The notes under the pieces: model-generated
What the model saw: only the letters and a program-made list of their open reading frames with translations
Told to the model about the DNA's origin: nothing
Database searches by the model: none
Assembly: GCA_032164245.1 (NCBI GenBank)
Contig: JAVMKO010000021.1
Coordinates: forward strand, 13,212,285-13,276,284
Length of the DNA: 64,000 nucleotides
Origin: Sternotherus odoratus
Lineage: Eukaryota > Chordata > Testudines > Kinosternidae
Direction of reading: 5' to 3'
Program-made: the position numbers and the translations under genes
Shown: piece by piece, positions 1-11,269 of the stretch
Numbering within the stretch: the stretch's first letter is position 1
Layout of the letters: each line of letters starts with the position of its first letter

Positions 1-540
1 GAGCTGAAATGACTGGAACTAAGGAGTCCAACTTGTGACCACGTTTTTCCAGGACTGGACAGTGCTTGGGCTGGTTACTGACAAGGGGGTGGATGGGCAA
101 GGAAGAGAATATTCAGGCTGATGGTGGCCTAGGAAGGAGGGCCATGTTAGCACTCCTCTCCCAACTGCCTTTCCCGCACTGGCAGCAGGCTCACTGGTTG
201 GAGCCAAATGGAAGTCTCGCCACTCTGGCTGATCCAGCAGGAGTTGGGTAGAGGAGTTTGACTCTGCTGGAAGCCCCATATGTGTATCTCCAAGGGCTGA
301 ATATAATGGGAGGAAAAGATCACACAAAGGTGACAAAGTGCACAAGAGAAACTGCTGCCCAGTTCCTGGAGAAGGACTAGGCCTGGGACCCAGAGTTAAG
401 AGGGGAAGGGAAGGAAATGAGCCACTGTTGTCCCGCCACTAAAAATGTGACCCTAAGTACATTGTCCGTTGCCCTGCTTTGCAAGGAAAGAGCCATCACA
501 TTTCTCTGCTAGAAACCAGCATTTCCCAAAAGTTTCCTCC
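1..540. other. Unassigned non-coding sequence
   Basis: No exon, RNA gene or recognisable repeat is seen. Short open frames on both strands overlap one another and resemble no protein I know, and there is no splice-site context around them. Base composition is mixed, with no CpG-rich promoter-like stretch. Confidence 0.5.
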
Positions 541-1200
541 AAACTAAGTGCACTTCTTGAGCAAGACAATATAATTAAATGAGGCACATTAATATCATGA
601 GATAAGCATCACTGACCGCATTTATGACAATATAAAAAAAGGGGAGCGACTCTTAGATTCTATAAATCAAAGCAATTTGATGCATAAAATTTGGAAACAC
701 AACTCTATGAATTGTAATAGAGCATGACAAAGTCTCATCTACACAAGTAAATATTAAACCCCAAATGACAAATAGATACCGCACATCCAGCCTGGATGTT
801 TTCTCAATGTGTCAGACTTAAAGTAGCTTTCAGAGCCTTAGTCTTTAATAGATGCAATTTGCTTAAGTGCTCTTTGCAGCTGAGAAATTACAAATGCCCC
901 TTTAATATTCTGCTAATATGAACTGCGGTTTTTTTCATCTGATGGTGCTAATTATTGTGTGATCTGCTGTCGATGGCGGCACTCTCTGTGTGGGACAAAT
1001 TGCCTGCCAAGAAATTAATGTATGCATGAGAAAGTGAAATGGATGACGACGATTTGATTGGACAAAGGCTGCAGACAGATTCACTGTTGCAGCAATGGAT
1101 TCACACAACGTTTTGGTTTTTAGAATGTGAGGAATCAGGAGTCTAAAGGGTTTAGAGACTCTAAAGGACCATTTGTCCTGACTTCTTTTCATCTTTGATG
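541..1200. other. AT-rich block, candidate conserved non-coding element
   Basis: This stretch has no repeat signature and no coding signal. It carries homeodomain-type ATTA/TAAT cores (for example around 574-595 and 948-956) and a complex, non-repetitive stretch at about 940-1110. That texture is typical of vertebrate developmental enhancers in gene deserts, but conservation cannot be judged from one sequence. The call is an inference from composition only. Confidence 0.25.
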
Positions 1201-1269
1201 GGCAATTTTAGTCCCCCCAGCCTGGTTTTCAGTGGTGCACCCACCACTCCAACTGGTGTAAATGGGATA

Positions 1270-1830
1270 CAATATAGCACATAGGCCAGGTGTGTCTTTG
1301 TCTCCTTCTATTGTCTGGTACACAGAAAAAGGTTTATGAGTCCACTATGGCTTCCTGCAATTCGACCGACAAACTGTCTTATGGCTTTATTTAATGAGTA
1401 ATAATAACATGTTAGTAATGTCTCCATTTGGTAGATGTCCAATCCTTTTTTGAATCCTGCTAAGCTCTTGGTCTCCATGATATCATGTGGGAGTGAGTTC
1501 CACAGGTTACTTATACATTTTGTTAAAAAAAGAAGGCCTTATCCATTTAAAATGCATTGCCTTTCTGTTTCATTGGCTGTCCCCTTGTTCTTGTATTATG
1601 AGAACTGGTAATAGGAGGGTGTGCTTTACTTTCTCTGCACCATTCATTAGTCCGTACACCCCTAATATGCTCTCCCAAATTCATCATCTCTCTAAACTAC
1701 ACAGTCCCGCTCCCAGTTTTTTCATTCTCTCCTTCTGGAAAAGCTTTCCATGAATTTAATCATTCCTTTGCCTCTCTGCTCTTTCTGAGACAGGCTGAGC
1801 AGAATGTACATCCTATTCCAGGTAAGGGCA
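1270..1830 (-). mobile_element. Decayed CR1/L3-type LINE fragment
   Basis: Read on the plus strand, the stretch contains phrases seen on the reverse strand of CR1 3' ends: a GTGGGAGTGAGTTCCACAGG block near 1486-1506, a CCCCTTGTTCTTGTATTATG block near 1581-1600, and the thumb-domain region before them. Other CR1 copies in this window, at 30.4-30.9 and 34.1-34.8 kb, show the same blocks in the same order. The frame is broken, so this is an old, dead fragment. Boundaries are approximate. Confidence 0.6.
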
Positions 1831-1849
1831 CCCCATCGATTTCCATTGA

Positions 1850-1965
1850 TTCAGACATTTTAAGCTCAGACGGGGCTACTACATCATCTAGTCTGACCTC
1901 CTGCATTTCACGGGCAATGGCGCCGAATCCCTTTACTCTGAACTGAGCCTATAACTTTGCACCAA
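1850..1965 (-). mobile_element. CR1 3' end fragment
   Basis: The phrase CATCTAGTCTGACCTCCTGC near 1885-1904 is the reverse complement of a reptile CR1 3' end motif (compare the plus-strand forms near 33054 and 47283, AGGTCAGATTAGATGATC). It sits just beyond the 1270-1830 fragment and is probably a separate short insertion of another CR1 subfamily. Confidence 0.6.
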
Positions 1966-1969
1966 GATT

Positions 1970-3300
1970 TACATGAATGGTATTAGCCTAGTCTCAGTTA
2001 TTCTCCATCCCGCCCCTAAAACAGCCCAACATTCTGACGGCTGTTTTATTTTTTTCTGTTTCCTTTGTTGGTCCTGCCCTTCAGCCTGACAACTGGAGCC
2101 AACTTGCCCAGTTAATGGAGTCTCATTGACTACCTGGGTCTGCATCCTTCTCCATGCTGAGGCCACAATATCCATGTCAGAGCAGGCAGGTGGGAGCGGC
2201 CCTCGGGCCAAGAGAATCGGCGTGGTGCTGAGCTGGGGGTCTTTGCTGGAAGCGGCTCTTTGCAGAGTTTACATTCTCTCCTCCTGCAGGGGAAGAACGA
2301 GCGGCTGAGTTGCTTTTCCCCTATGGTGTCCCCAGGGCCTGTGATATTTAGCTGATTGCTCTACTGAAAGGTCAGTGTGGAGGCAACTTTTTTGTGATGA
2401 AGGATTCCCACTTACCCTCCTGTTTGCAGCTAAGAGACTCCAGGAGGGGCGGAGGAGCTGGTATTTTATGTATCTGTATAAACAGCAGCGTTAGTACATC
2501 TGATTTAATTAGAGGAATTAATAAAGTGAAGGCTAAGCACTAAACCTGGGCAGCTCTGTGGATATTTGGGGGTTTTCTCTGCTTTGAACAGAGCACTGCT
2601 TCCAAATGAATCATTTATTGTCTGGCAGAAGAGGTAAAAGATGGGCGACACAATGGGATTTAGATACAAAGGGAACAGGTTTTTCTTTGAGAGCTTCCTC
2701 CGCCCACCCCATCATTTCAATAAGCAGCTTCTAATTATTAAACTGGCAGATACTCCCCTTCATACCGGGCTATTATGAGACCGTAACACATCTATCAGTC
2801 CATAGAATTAGCCGCTATAATTGGACCCTTTTAACAAGGTACACAACACATTTTAAATTAAATTACATTCCGTAAATCAAGTTAACCTTTTCAACACTGC
2901 TCTAAGAAAATTAATTACTCATATCGGAGCACACAACCTTTTCTCAGTGCTTGGGATTAGCTGCTACGTTTCTTTTATTTTTTGCTTCTTCCCATTCTTC
3001 TTTTTTCTTTTAAAAGCACCAGAGTCCTGAGAATGTCAAACCTGAATACTCCATCTCAGCTCTCAGTCACAGCTTCAACTAATTGCCACACACGTTTAAA
3101 GTTTTACTCTTCTAATAAAATGATTGCATATGGCTTTTTCTTCTCCCCTCTACCTTCTGTGCTCTGAGTTCCTGTCTTCTTGTCTAGATGCAAACTCATA
3201 ATTTTATGGTGAGTCTTACAATAATTGGTGTTTTTCTTGAAGATTCAGCTCCTGGAGTCATGTGATTACAAAAGGAACTTATTTTTCATTTATAAAAAAA
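1970..3300. other. Unassigned sequence with AT-rich candidate regulatory blocks
   Basis: No gene is seen. The part from about 2450 to 2900 is non-repetitive and rich in TAATTA and ATTAAT cores (near 2504-2524 and 2731-2740), which resembles conserved enhancer sequence. The part after 2950 is pyrimidine-rich. Both statements are compositional; no conservation data are available. Confidence 0.3.
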
Positions 3301-3404
3301 TAAAAATAACCTTCTAGCTCTTGTGGTTGCAGAGCAAAGCTCGGAAATGTGACCCAGCTTCTTGCAAAAGGTACAGAAATAAGAAGGGAAAAGAGCACAA
3401 ATAT

Positions 3405-3475
3405 TTATTGTTTTTAAAAATCTCATGTTTTTTTTAGCCAAACTCATGAGTTTGTGGGACTGACATATCCTTTCG
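3405..3475 (-). repeat. Short interspersed repeat fragment (AAATCTCATG type)
   Basis: The words AAAATCTCATG and AGCCAAACTCATGAG match, in inverse orientation, a related stretch at about 9085-9140 (ATCATGAG, GGCTTTAAAATCATGAGA). Two copies in opposite orientation in one window point to a dispersed repeat family that I cannot name. Confidence 0.4.
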
Positions 3476-3479
3476 GAAC

Positions 3480-5135
3480 ATTTAGGGTTGGTAATATTGA
3501 GATTCTTATATGGCCTTCACCAACTTTGTGTCTGAAACCATGATGATTGGCCTGGGAGGCTCAAGAGAATGGGATCCCTGTGGAGGTTTTCAGTACATTG
3601 CTTCCCGTCTGGCTGGAAATAATGCCAAGAAACTAGTTCAGTGGAGCTCCCTACTCTGTCCAATATCTTGAGGCTAGAACCCACAGTTAGGTGATGGACA
3701 CAGCTCTTCTTTTATCCAACTCACATTTCTCCTCTGTAATGGAACAGAAGCAGGGGTGAAGCCAATGTCAAAGCAAACAGGCGAGAGAACAGATTTTGAG
3801 ACATGAGAGAACAGGTTTTAAACCCAAATGAATTCACCCAGAGTATTATCTCCTTGCTCCACGTCCTACTTGTCCCAGTTCCATGTAATTGAAGATCTAC
3901 AAGCCTTCCCTATGTGCCCTTGATGATGATCAGAACCTGCAATATCTACAGATAACAAAAACCTCAATTCTAATAGAAGGAATTAGAGCAGAAAAGACTT
4001 TGTTGCTCCTTTTTATGGGAGCTGAATAAGCTTCGGTGAGCCCACAGTGTCTGGGAGTTAGAACATTTTTGAAGGTAGGATAGTATTCTAATGTACTAGT
4101 GCTGCATGCATACAGAAAGAATTCAACCATCAATTATCCCTCTTCCGGCTGCCCTCCTTTGTAACAGCTCCATTAATCGTGACATTCCACCGAGATCACA
4201 AAATGCCAACAATTTCTGCAAAATTGTTTGTTTTGTCAGAAATCCAATTTTCTCCCAAAAAAGGTTTGATGGAAAATGTTCCACCACCTCTACTTTTCGG
4301 GTCGGATTCTCATCTACTCTGAAGTGCCTTTGTTCTTCTTTGGCAACCTAGCGAGACTCACGGTGACTGTAATTATAATTTACACCTACTCCCTAAAGCG
4401 CAACACTCCACGTCACTATATCCACGGGACCAACGATTTACATGAAAAACATTTTGTCAAGATTTGCTAGTGAGGTGGAGCACCAGCAAATCTTAATTTA
4501 CAACATCTTTCAATTTAACTCTGCTCTCACAAAATATTCCCTCTGTAATTGTAGTTCTGCCCTCTCTGCTCTCCACTGTTCGTTCTGCAGACGTTCTGTT
4601 TTTATTCCCAAACTTTTGCAAAAGTTTTTTTAAAAAAGTATATATGTTTACAAGGCATCTCCAAATGTCTTGGTAGCAGTACATGGCAGTGTAACAGGGC
4701 AGGGGTACTTTGGGTGTCCTCTTTGGGACTGTCACTTTGTTGTGGTGAAGAGGCTTGTGTGTTCCAGTGATCATCAGAGCTAAGTTATTGAGAGCTTCAT
4801 GTTCCTAGTAGGGTGTCCCAAGGTGAACAAGTCCGAGGGGAGGTCCCAGAAAAATCATGGTCGAATCACCTAAGTCCTCACTGGTGGATCAGGCATAAGA
4901 TAATGCTGATAAACATGACATGAGGAGACGTTTACAGTCCTGCCCTTTGCCACAAGGTGTGTGTGAGCTCTCAGCTTGTATTACTGCTGCACCTTGTGGC
5001 TTCATCTGGCTAGGCACTGCCTGCCCATTAATTAGCATGCTAGCTAACGCCTTTGAAAGCGCTGCTCATTTTTCCAGTCTAGCCAAGGCCTGCCACAAAG
5101 AGGTCTCGGTCTAAATAAATGCATCAGATGCAGGA
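3480..5135. other. Unassigned non-coding sequence
   Basis: No exon or RNA gene was recognised. Open frames of up to 93 codons on both strands overlap and lack known motifs. A small palindrome lies near 4613-4635 (ACTTTTGCAAAAGT, then an A/T run). Nothing else stands out. Confidence 0.45.
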
Positions 5136-5139
5136 AGGG

Positions 5140-5275
5140 TCTGACTATCCCCATTTTATAGCTGGGCAACTGAAGCACAGAGAGAGTAAATTATTTTTCC
5201 CGAGGACGTCTGCGACACAGTTGTCCTGACCCCAAGGCCGGTGCAATTACCATGGGACCAGGGAAGGTCGGGAAG
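5140..5275 (-). repeat. tRNA-derived SINE fragment (MIR/Cry-like body)
   Basis: The plus strand reads CCCCATTTTATAGCTGGGCA followed by a GAAGCACAGAGAGAGTAAAT block, which is the reverse complement of the standard body of tRNA-derived SINEs (order on the other strand: tCACTTnncCTCTCTGTGCttCAGTT then a stretch on counts and thresholds). The tRNA-like head is decayed. It is SINE-derived and non-functional. Confidence 0.55.
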
Positions 5276-5279
5276 GGGT

Positions 5280-6200
5280 GGATGGAATTGAGAACTGGGC
5301 TTTTAAAGGCCACGCATGAGCGGTGGGCAGTCATTGACCTTGATCAATCCTCGTATATGTCCCATACCTGTAAATCTATACAAACACTGCCCAGGAATGC
5401 TCCTGTCCTGCCTCCGTGACCTGATCTCCTCTTACCTTAACTATTACAGCTCCCGGCACTCCGGTTCGGAGCGTAGGCAGGGTAGTTGCCCGTATTCGCC
5501 TACACAGGGAGGCTCCAGCAGGAGGGGAGAGAGTCAGGCAAAGCTGAGGAGAATGCAAAGTAGTGTTCACCCAAGTGTCTTTTCCTGACTATTTCATCCT
5601 TGGCTCGAAATGACGGCTCTGTACTGCCAGCGCTTTATTGTGGGCTCTTGCAATTAAATTAAAGCTTTTATCACAACTACCTCTTTCCAGTCTTATTGTT
5701 CGTCATGGGATGATATTTTATTTCAAAGCCGAGAAGCGGGGGAGAAAAAAATACTGTTGTGTTTGACTGAAAAACAATTGACTTTAACCACCTCCTCCCC
5801 ACAGTTCCTCAGCAAGGCAAGAAAACCACTTCCATTAACAACTCCCCTTGCTAAATGCCCGTGCTAAGAAGCAGCAGTGCCTCTGGTGGCTTGTATTTTC
5901 CTCCCGCCAACACATCCACCCCTCCTTCGGGCCTATACGAACATCCACAACCCAGAATAACTGCTAGGTACAAAAGACAGGAAAGGGATGTTTGAGCATA
6001 AATTGAGCTTGGCTGCACAGAAGAGACCGGGGCAGCTAGGCAGGACAGAGCTGCCCCTGACATATTTCCCAGCTTGCCCTCAAAATGGGAGAGACGATCT
6101 CAAATGCAGGCCCTAAAGGGACTGCAATCTTTGAGGCTCTAAGTCTGTTTAATTCCGCAGGCGGTGGCTATACGTTCAAGTTAGCAAAGTTGAGACTTAA
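5280..6200. other. Unassigned non-coding sequence
   Basis: Nothing is recognised as a gene or repeat. The open frames are short and carry no known domain. Confidence 0.45.
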
Positions 6201-6204
6201 GTCA

Positions 6205-6345
6205 CAAATTCTTAACAGTGAGGAAGATTAACCATTGGAAGAGTTTCTAGGGATGTGTTAAATTCTCCATCACTTGGAGACCTTAAAGTCAAGATTGGAT
6301 GCTAAAAGACATGCTCTAGTTCAACATTGTCTCGAACAAGGGAGC
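6205..6345 (+). mobile_element. CR1 LINE 3' fragment
   Basis: The order TTAACAGTGAGGAAGATTAA, then a CATTGGAAGAGTTT block, then AATTCTCCATCACTTGGAGA, then AAGTCAAGATTGGATG follows the end of CR1 ORF2 and the start of its 3' UTR. The fragment is truncated on both sides and carries no open frame. Confidence 0.65.
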
Positions 6346-6489
6346 TCCAGAGCTACCACCTTTTAGCCCCGGAGCTCCCTTGTCCAGTCCCTGGTACATT
6401 TGCCAAGGTGGCAGGCAGAAGATGGTGGAATGCGGTGCATAACCTAAGCAGTCCTACACGAGACAGGCTGCTTGCATGGCTGTGCAGAG

Positions 6490-6765
6490 AGGAAAGATTG
6501 TCCAGTGGTTAGGGCACTAGGGGAGTAGGTTAGGGCACTAATCTAGCACTTAGAGGACCCAGGTCCAATTCCCTGCTCTGTCCTACATTTCCTGTGTGAC
6601 CTTGGGAAAGTCACTTCGCCTCTCTGTGTCAGTTCCCCACTGGCGGAGTGGGGTAACCGCACAGCCCTGCCTCCCAGCGATGCTGTGCCATTCTCAGATA
6701 CCACGGTGAGGACCAGATCAGTTCCTAGGTAGATTGAAGCACTCTCTGAATCAAAGCAAGACGTG
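6490..6765 (+). repeat. Cry-type tRNA-derived SINE with duplicated head
   Basis: The element starts with a tRNA-like promoter region (TCCAGTGGTTAGGGCACTA at 6501-6519) and has a B-box-like AGGTCCAATTCC at 6561-6572. The body has the usual order: CTGTGTGACCTTGGGAAAGT, CACTTCGCCTCTCTGTGTCA, and a tail with GTGAGGACCAGATCAG and CCTAGGTAGATTGAAGC. This order fits the turtle tRNA-Lys-derived SINE family. The head is unusual: the words GGTTAGGGCACTA occur twice in tandem (6507-6519 and 6528-6540), so about 21 bp of the RNA polymerase III promoter area are duplicated. Confidence 0.8.
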
Positions 6766-6769
6766 ACCT

Positions 6770-9015
6770 GCCGCAGAGACAGCCTGAGATTTCCTCAGGA
6801 TTGCAAAAGTCTCCTGCGATCTCCAGCCCATCTGGCTTAAGCAGAAATGACTCCCCTAGACAGATCTCCAAGCAAATTTCTTGGTTAAGGTTTTGAAGCG
6901 ACTAAAGCCAAGATGCCCCCTAAGAATGCATTCCCGATATAACAGGAGACCCCATACATCCCGGGGCAATTTGTCTCAGCGTGTGTAATTGCTTCTACTT
7001 AGATGTGGTTGGAAAATTTTAGCTTAAAAAAATTCAGTGAAAAAAGGAACATTTTTGGATAAAAATGAGTAAAGTTCTAGTTTCCTGAGCTGCTGTAGTG
7101 TGACGGCAGGTTTCCAATGAGAGTAGAACTTTAGGGGAGGCTGGTATAACCCAGTAATCTCCATCTCCACCCAGGAGACTTTCTAGTTGTACCAGCTGCT
7201 TTCCTCCCTGGTGGGCTTTGTCTATACTCAACGTGGGTGTCTGAGGGTTGGCTTGACACCAGCATTTTAACTACTTTGTTGTGTAGCCCATAAGGCTGAA
7301 GTGGGTTGTAAGAATTTCCTAGACCTTGTTTGACCCCATGAGCCTCCAAATCTGGAAAGAACCCGTATGCATGTCTGGAATTACTCTGTGTCTATGCTGA
7401 GAGAAGACTTTGGCTCCTTGTTTCCAACAATTTTCTACTGAATGCTGACCTCTCCGTGACCCTCCCATAGTAATCCTGGGTATTGCAGCCATGCATCAAA
7501 TTCCTCCATTCCCCATGCTCGTTTAATGACAACTTCACTCAGAAGTCAGGAACGACTATGCTGTTCCTTCCCTCAAATGGGATAATCTAGTAGTTTTACT
7601 ATAGATTGTACTTTTCAGCTCTCTTCATTTCCTTAAATTGCTCTGCAAGCTGCTGAAGTCATCATCAAAAGCGCTGGAGTCAGCTCAATTTTTAAAATGT
7701 TTAAAATGATGTAAGATCATTTTCCTTCAGAGGAGAGAACCCTTAAAACATTTCAGTATTCTTTTTCTTTTCCTCCTCTCTCTCTTTGAACGGCAGGGCT
7801 GTTGAAACTGAACATTAAAAGTCCTCTAAAAATAACACCGAAAAAGTAAATTAAAAAAACTCCGGAGTGTGATCAAATGATTTCTTGGAAACATCAGGCT
7901 TCCTGCTCCTCTCTATCACGTTTTGTTACCATGGAGAAGAAAATGAATTTAATAGCCCAGGCCACTGACGGAGGGTTCCTCTGGCTTATTTATTAAGATG
8001 TCTCGCCCATTGTCAAATTGCAGTGTGTGATTCCCACTCAATGGAAAATGGAATCCAAGCCCTTTCCTTGTGGGATGGAACTATGAGAGGATCATAGGCC
8101 TCGCTCATGATTTACCAGTTTGTATGTAAGCCAAAGCAAGCAAGATCCTCATCTATCCACCCCTGAATGAGACTCTGTGCAGGAGACAATGCAGAGCAAT
8201 GAAAAGGAAAATTGTAAAACTCTAACAGAAGACAATAAAACAAAGCTACAAGAGTGCGGATTCTTTCCTAACAGGCATATTTTGCTTAAGAGTTTCATTT
8301 GTCTCATTTCACTTCTTCACGCTGTTGCTTCAATACTTCATTCAGTGCTGCAAATCAAATGAACAAAAGAAAAAATTAAAGCTATTGTTATCCAGATATT
8401 CCATTAGGGTGATTTTTTTAGTTCTTTGCATATTTATAATGTTTCTCTAGGCAGCACGTCCAATTAGAACAGACGGCTGATAGGTTACATTGAATTACCT
8501 ACTCCAGGCAACTGGGAAAGTGTCCATATCATCAACAAATGAAACAACACCGTAGATTTAGAAAGAAAAATACTTTGTAGTCATTGTCAAAAGTTATTCT
8601 TAATTCACAAGTAGTGCTTTTCTTCAGGTCTTTTCTCTTTCTGCCATTAGTTATCAGTATTGGAATTTAAATGGCACCGTTTGAGTACCAGACTTAAATC
8701 AATTTTCTAGAAAGCAATGAAGCTTTTGCAGATACATCATTTCTGAAATGTTCTGAATGCTGGAATATTTCTTTTGCGGGGTCGTTGTTTAATTTCCCTG
8801 CTAAAATGACAGAAACTAGTTTAAATAATAAAATGACTCACAATGCACTGCTCAGTTCTATTCCTGGTATTTTCTAATTTCAATTATTTCTGCAGCGTTT
8901 GCAATAAATATTTTTACATGAAAATGCATGAAAAATGAGTCAGAGCAACAATTATCAGTAGATATTTTTGGTGAAGGTCCATTGAAGTTCTGCCTTTCTT
9001 TCATATCGCACAGAG
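6770..9015. other. Unassigned sequence with candidate conserved blocks
   Basis: There is no gene. The interval 7660-8060 is non-repetitive and AT-rich, with a complex stretch at about 7870-8050 that looks like enhancer-type sequence (motifs such as ATTTATTAAGATG). The interval 8370-8910 is similar, with many TTTAAAT and AATTA words. Conservation would have to be shown by alignment. Confidence 0.3.
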
Positions 9016-9019
9016 AGGG

Positions 9020-9145
9020 TTTAGAATGTGATTTTCAAAGGAGCTTAGGTGAGTTACAGGATTATCAGCTCTGGGTGTTCCAGAATCATGAGGCAAGCCC
9101 CAAAAGCATGATATTGGCTTTAAAATCATGAGATTTTGAAAAAAG
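9020..9145 (+). repeat. Interspersed repeat fragment
   Basis: It begins with TGATTTTCAAAGGAGCTTAGG near 9029, a phrase shared with 28336-28365 and 56290-56335, and continues with the ATCATGAG / TAAAATCATGAGATTTT words that recur inverted at 3405-3475. It is probably a mosaic of two old dispersed repeats. I cannot name either. Confidence 0.4.
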
Positions 9146-9149
9146 AATA

Positions 9150-10250
9150 CAGCTCAGATTGCTGGGTTTTTCCCTTCTGACTTCGGAGCCTTTAGGAGGT
9201 CACACTTTCATGTAGGGTTTTTTTTCCAATTAACGGTGAGGGCTAGAAACGTCTGTTTTAAAATAAAACCTGAGGTTCTGACATGATCAACTGACTCCAG
9301 TGCCTTAGAAAAATGCCATATACCTCCAAAGTCAGGATACAATTGTGAGGGTTGGCAGCAGTGAATTTAGGCACGTAAAGACCCTAGAGGGGATCCTCAG
9401 GCCTTTTTGTATTGGAGCAGCCCCGGAGAATTGGGGTTATTTTAATAATTGGATCCCTACATGATAAACGCTTCCTTTCTCCTCTCCGACACATGCCTGC
9501 CCTGTCTATTACGACGATAAGCGGTATGGGACTGTAACCGGCTTTCTGCAGGGCCCTCCTGGCTCCTGCTCCTGCTTTGCTCAGAAGTCCTTGGTTGCAG
9601 TGCTCACCTGGTGCTTTATTTTACAAGCAGTGTTCCCACCGCCTTTTCACCACATGATACACAATCCCTTTTTGCTTGTCTACCAGCAGGAGAGAGGAGC
9701 AAGCTATTCCTCCCTGTTTCTCTTAGAGCAGCTTCCCCACTTCCCAGCTCCCTCCATGACTTCCATCCCCTGGGGCTTTTATCCAGCTCCAGCCAATTAG
9801 GGCCAGGTGATCTACCAGCTCCCATTCACCTCACTTGATTAGAGCTGGAGTGACAGAGGGTTGGCTAAGCAGTTTTTCTGCTAGCACCCTGTCACAGGGA
9901 CAGAGAGTGCAAGTTTGGTGTGCACTGCAATGGGCCTGGGATCTCTGCTGAGGCCTCTTGGCGCTACTCCAAGAATGATCGTTCATGATAATAAAGACTC
10001 ACCCTGACTCTGTTTATCCTGGGATGAAAACCTGCCCCGTGACTAGCATCAGCAGAAGGCCACCCCACCTCCACCCCACTTCATCACCATTGCATAGAGC
10101 ACTGGGGTTAGGTGCAGAGGTCTCTGCTCGGGGGGGCAGGAGAGGGGATTTCACCCTAAATCTTTCCTTGGCTCTTAGCTACAAAAGACTTGACTTGCAA
10201 TGGAGACTGGGCTGGGGTCATTGCAGCTGGTTATAAGGCAATGAGTGGGG
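9150..10250. other. Unassigned non-coding sequence
   Basis: No gene is seen. Open frames around 9590-9840 overlap on both strands, which argues against coding. No repeat was identified. Confidence 0.45.
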
Positions 10251-10257
10251 GCAGGAA

Positions 10258-10396
10258 TTCCGGTTCATTCAGGGAACGGAGGGAGACTAAGTGACTTGCC
10301 CAAGGTCACATGGGAAGTCAGTGGCAGAGCAGGGAATTGCACTGCAGTCTCACAAGTGCTCAGACAGTGTCCTAACCACTGGATCCGCCCTTGTCT
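10258..10396 (-). repeat. Cry-type tRNA-derived SINE
   Basis: Reading the minus strand gives a tRNA-like head (AGTGGTTAGGACACTGTCTG near 10383-10364), a B-box-like region, TTCCCTGCTCTGCCACTGAC, then TGTGACCTTGGGCAAGTCAC and CTTAGTCTCCCT. The plus strand carries the diagnostic GACTAAGTGACTTGCCCAAG at 10285-10304. The 3' tail is missing. Confidence 0.75.
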
Positions 10397-10399
10397 CTC

Positions 10400-11125
10400 A
10401 AAGCCAAACCTGAGCTATACAACTCACCTGGGTGTGCTACACTGGTTCTTAAAGGGACACGGATGAAGTTTCTCATGATTCTTCTGCTACATCCTTCTGC
10501 TTGGGCACATGTGCTAGAGAACAGCCTTGCTTGTGGGATTCTGGCACTTCTGCTTCCGGGCTTAGGCAGAACCCATCTGAAAATGAAACAGAATGGAAAA
10601 TTATTCTAGTTCTTCTCCCCAGGGCTCCCTGGGAAACGTGACAGTCGCGTGCAGCCAGGTTTCCCAGGAGGCAGACAGCCGGCTTCATGAGACTCTGTAA
10701 AGAAAGATGGCGCCTTCTCCCAGCGTCCGTGCTCCCTCCCCCTTTGTCCTTTGCCAGAAAATGAACTTGTCTGTGGTGCTGGCAAAAGAACGGCCCCTCC
10801 CAGGGGCCCTGTGGGGGACAGGGCTCTGACCTCCCTTGTGTGTGTCCTCAGACACTGCTTGCCTACCTGTCTGCAAGTGTGCTGGGGGCTGCATTTGAAG
10901 CCCGAGGGATGCTGCTTGCCAGGTATCTCTTCCTAAAGTCTAGTTTGCTCTGCTTTGCCTGCAGAGCGACCAGCATCAAACAGAACAAAAGCACAAGCAG
11001 GCCGTGAATCTCATGCCCGTCACAGTCCGGTTAGTTACAGTAAAATGCCACTAAGAGGCTCTAGCAGTTCACTAGAAATATCCAGAGGAGGCTGCAGCCC
11101 TTCTCCAGGCAAGGCAGGGTGGGGC
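10400..11125. other. Unassigned non-coding sequence
   Basis: Moderately GC-rich with no recognisable exon or repeat. Open frames exist on both strands without family resemblance. Confidence 0.4.
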
Positions 11126-11136
11126 GGAGGGTGGAA

Positions 11137-11260
11137 TAGGGTGACCAGACAGCAAGTGTGAAAAACTGGGCCAGAGGGTGCAGGGTAATAGGAGCCTATG
11201 TAAGAAAAAGACCCAGATATCGGGACTGTCCCTATGAAATCGGGACATCTGGTCACCCTA
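11137..11260. mobile_element. hAT-like MITE, 124 bp, with 8-bp duplication
   Basis: The element has perfect 13-bp terminal inverted repeats, TAGGGTGACCAGA at the left end and TCTGGTCACCCTA at the right end. It is flanked by GGGTGGAA (11129-11136) and GGGTGGCA (11261-11268), which match at seven of eight positions, as expected for an aged 8-bp hAT target duplication. There is no coding capacity, so it is a non-autonomous element moved by a transposase encoded elsewhere. Confidence 0.8.
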
Positions 11261-11269
11261 GGGTGGCAG

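Noticed and set aside
6501..6572. tRNA gene
   Set aside because: The tRNA-like head lacks a complete cloverleaf and is followed by a SINE body. It is a tRNA-derived SINE, as are the similar heads at 16.4, 20.3, 28.6 and 32.6 kb.
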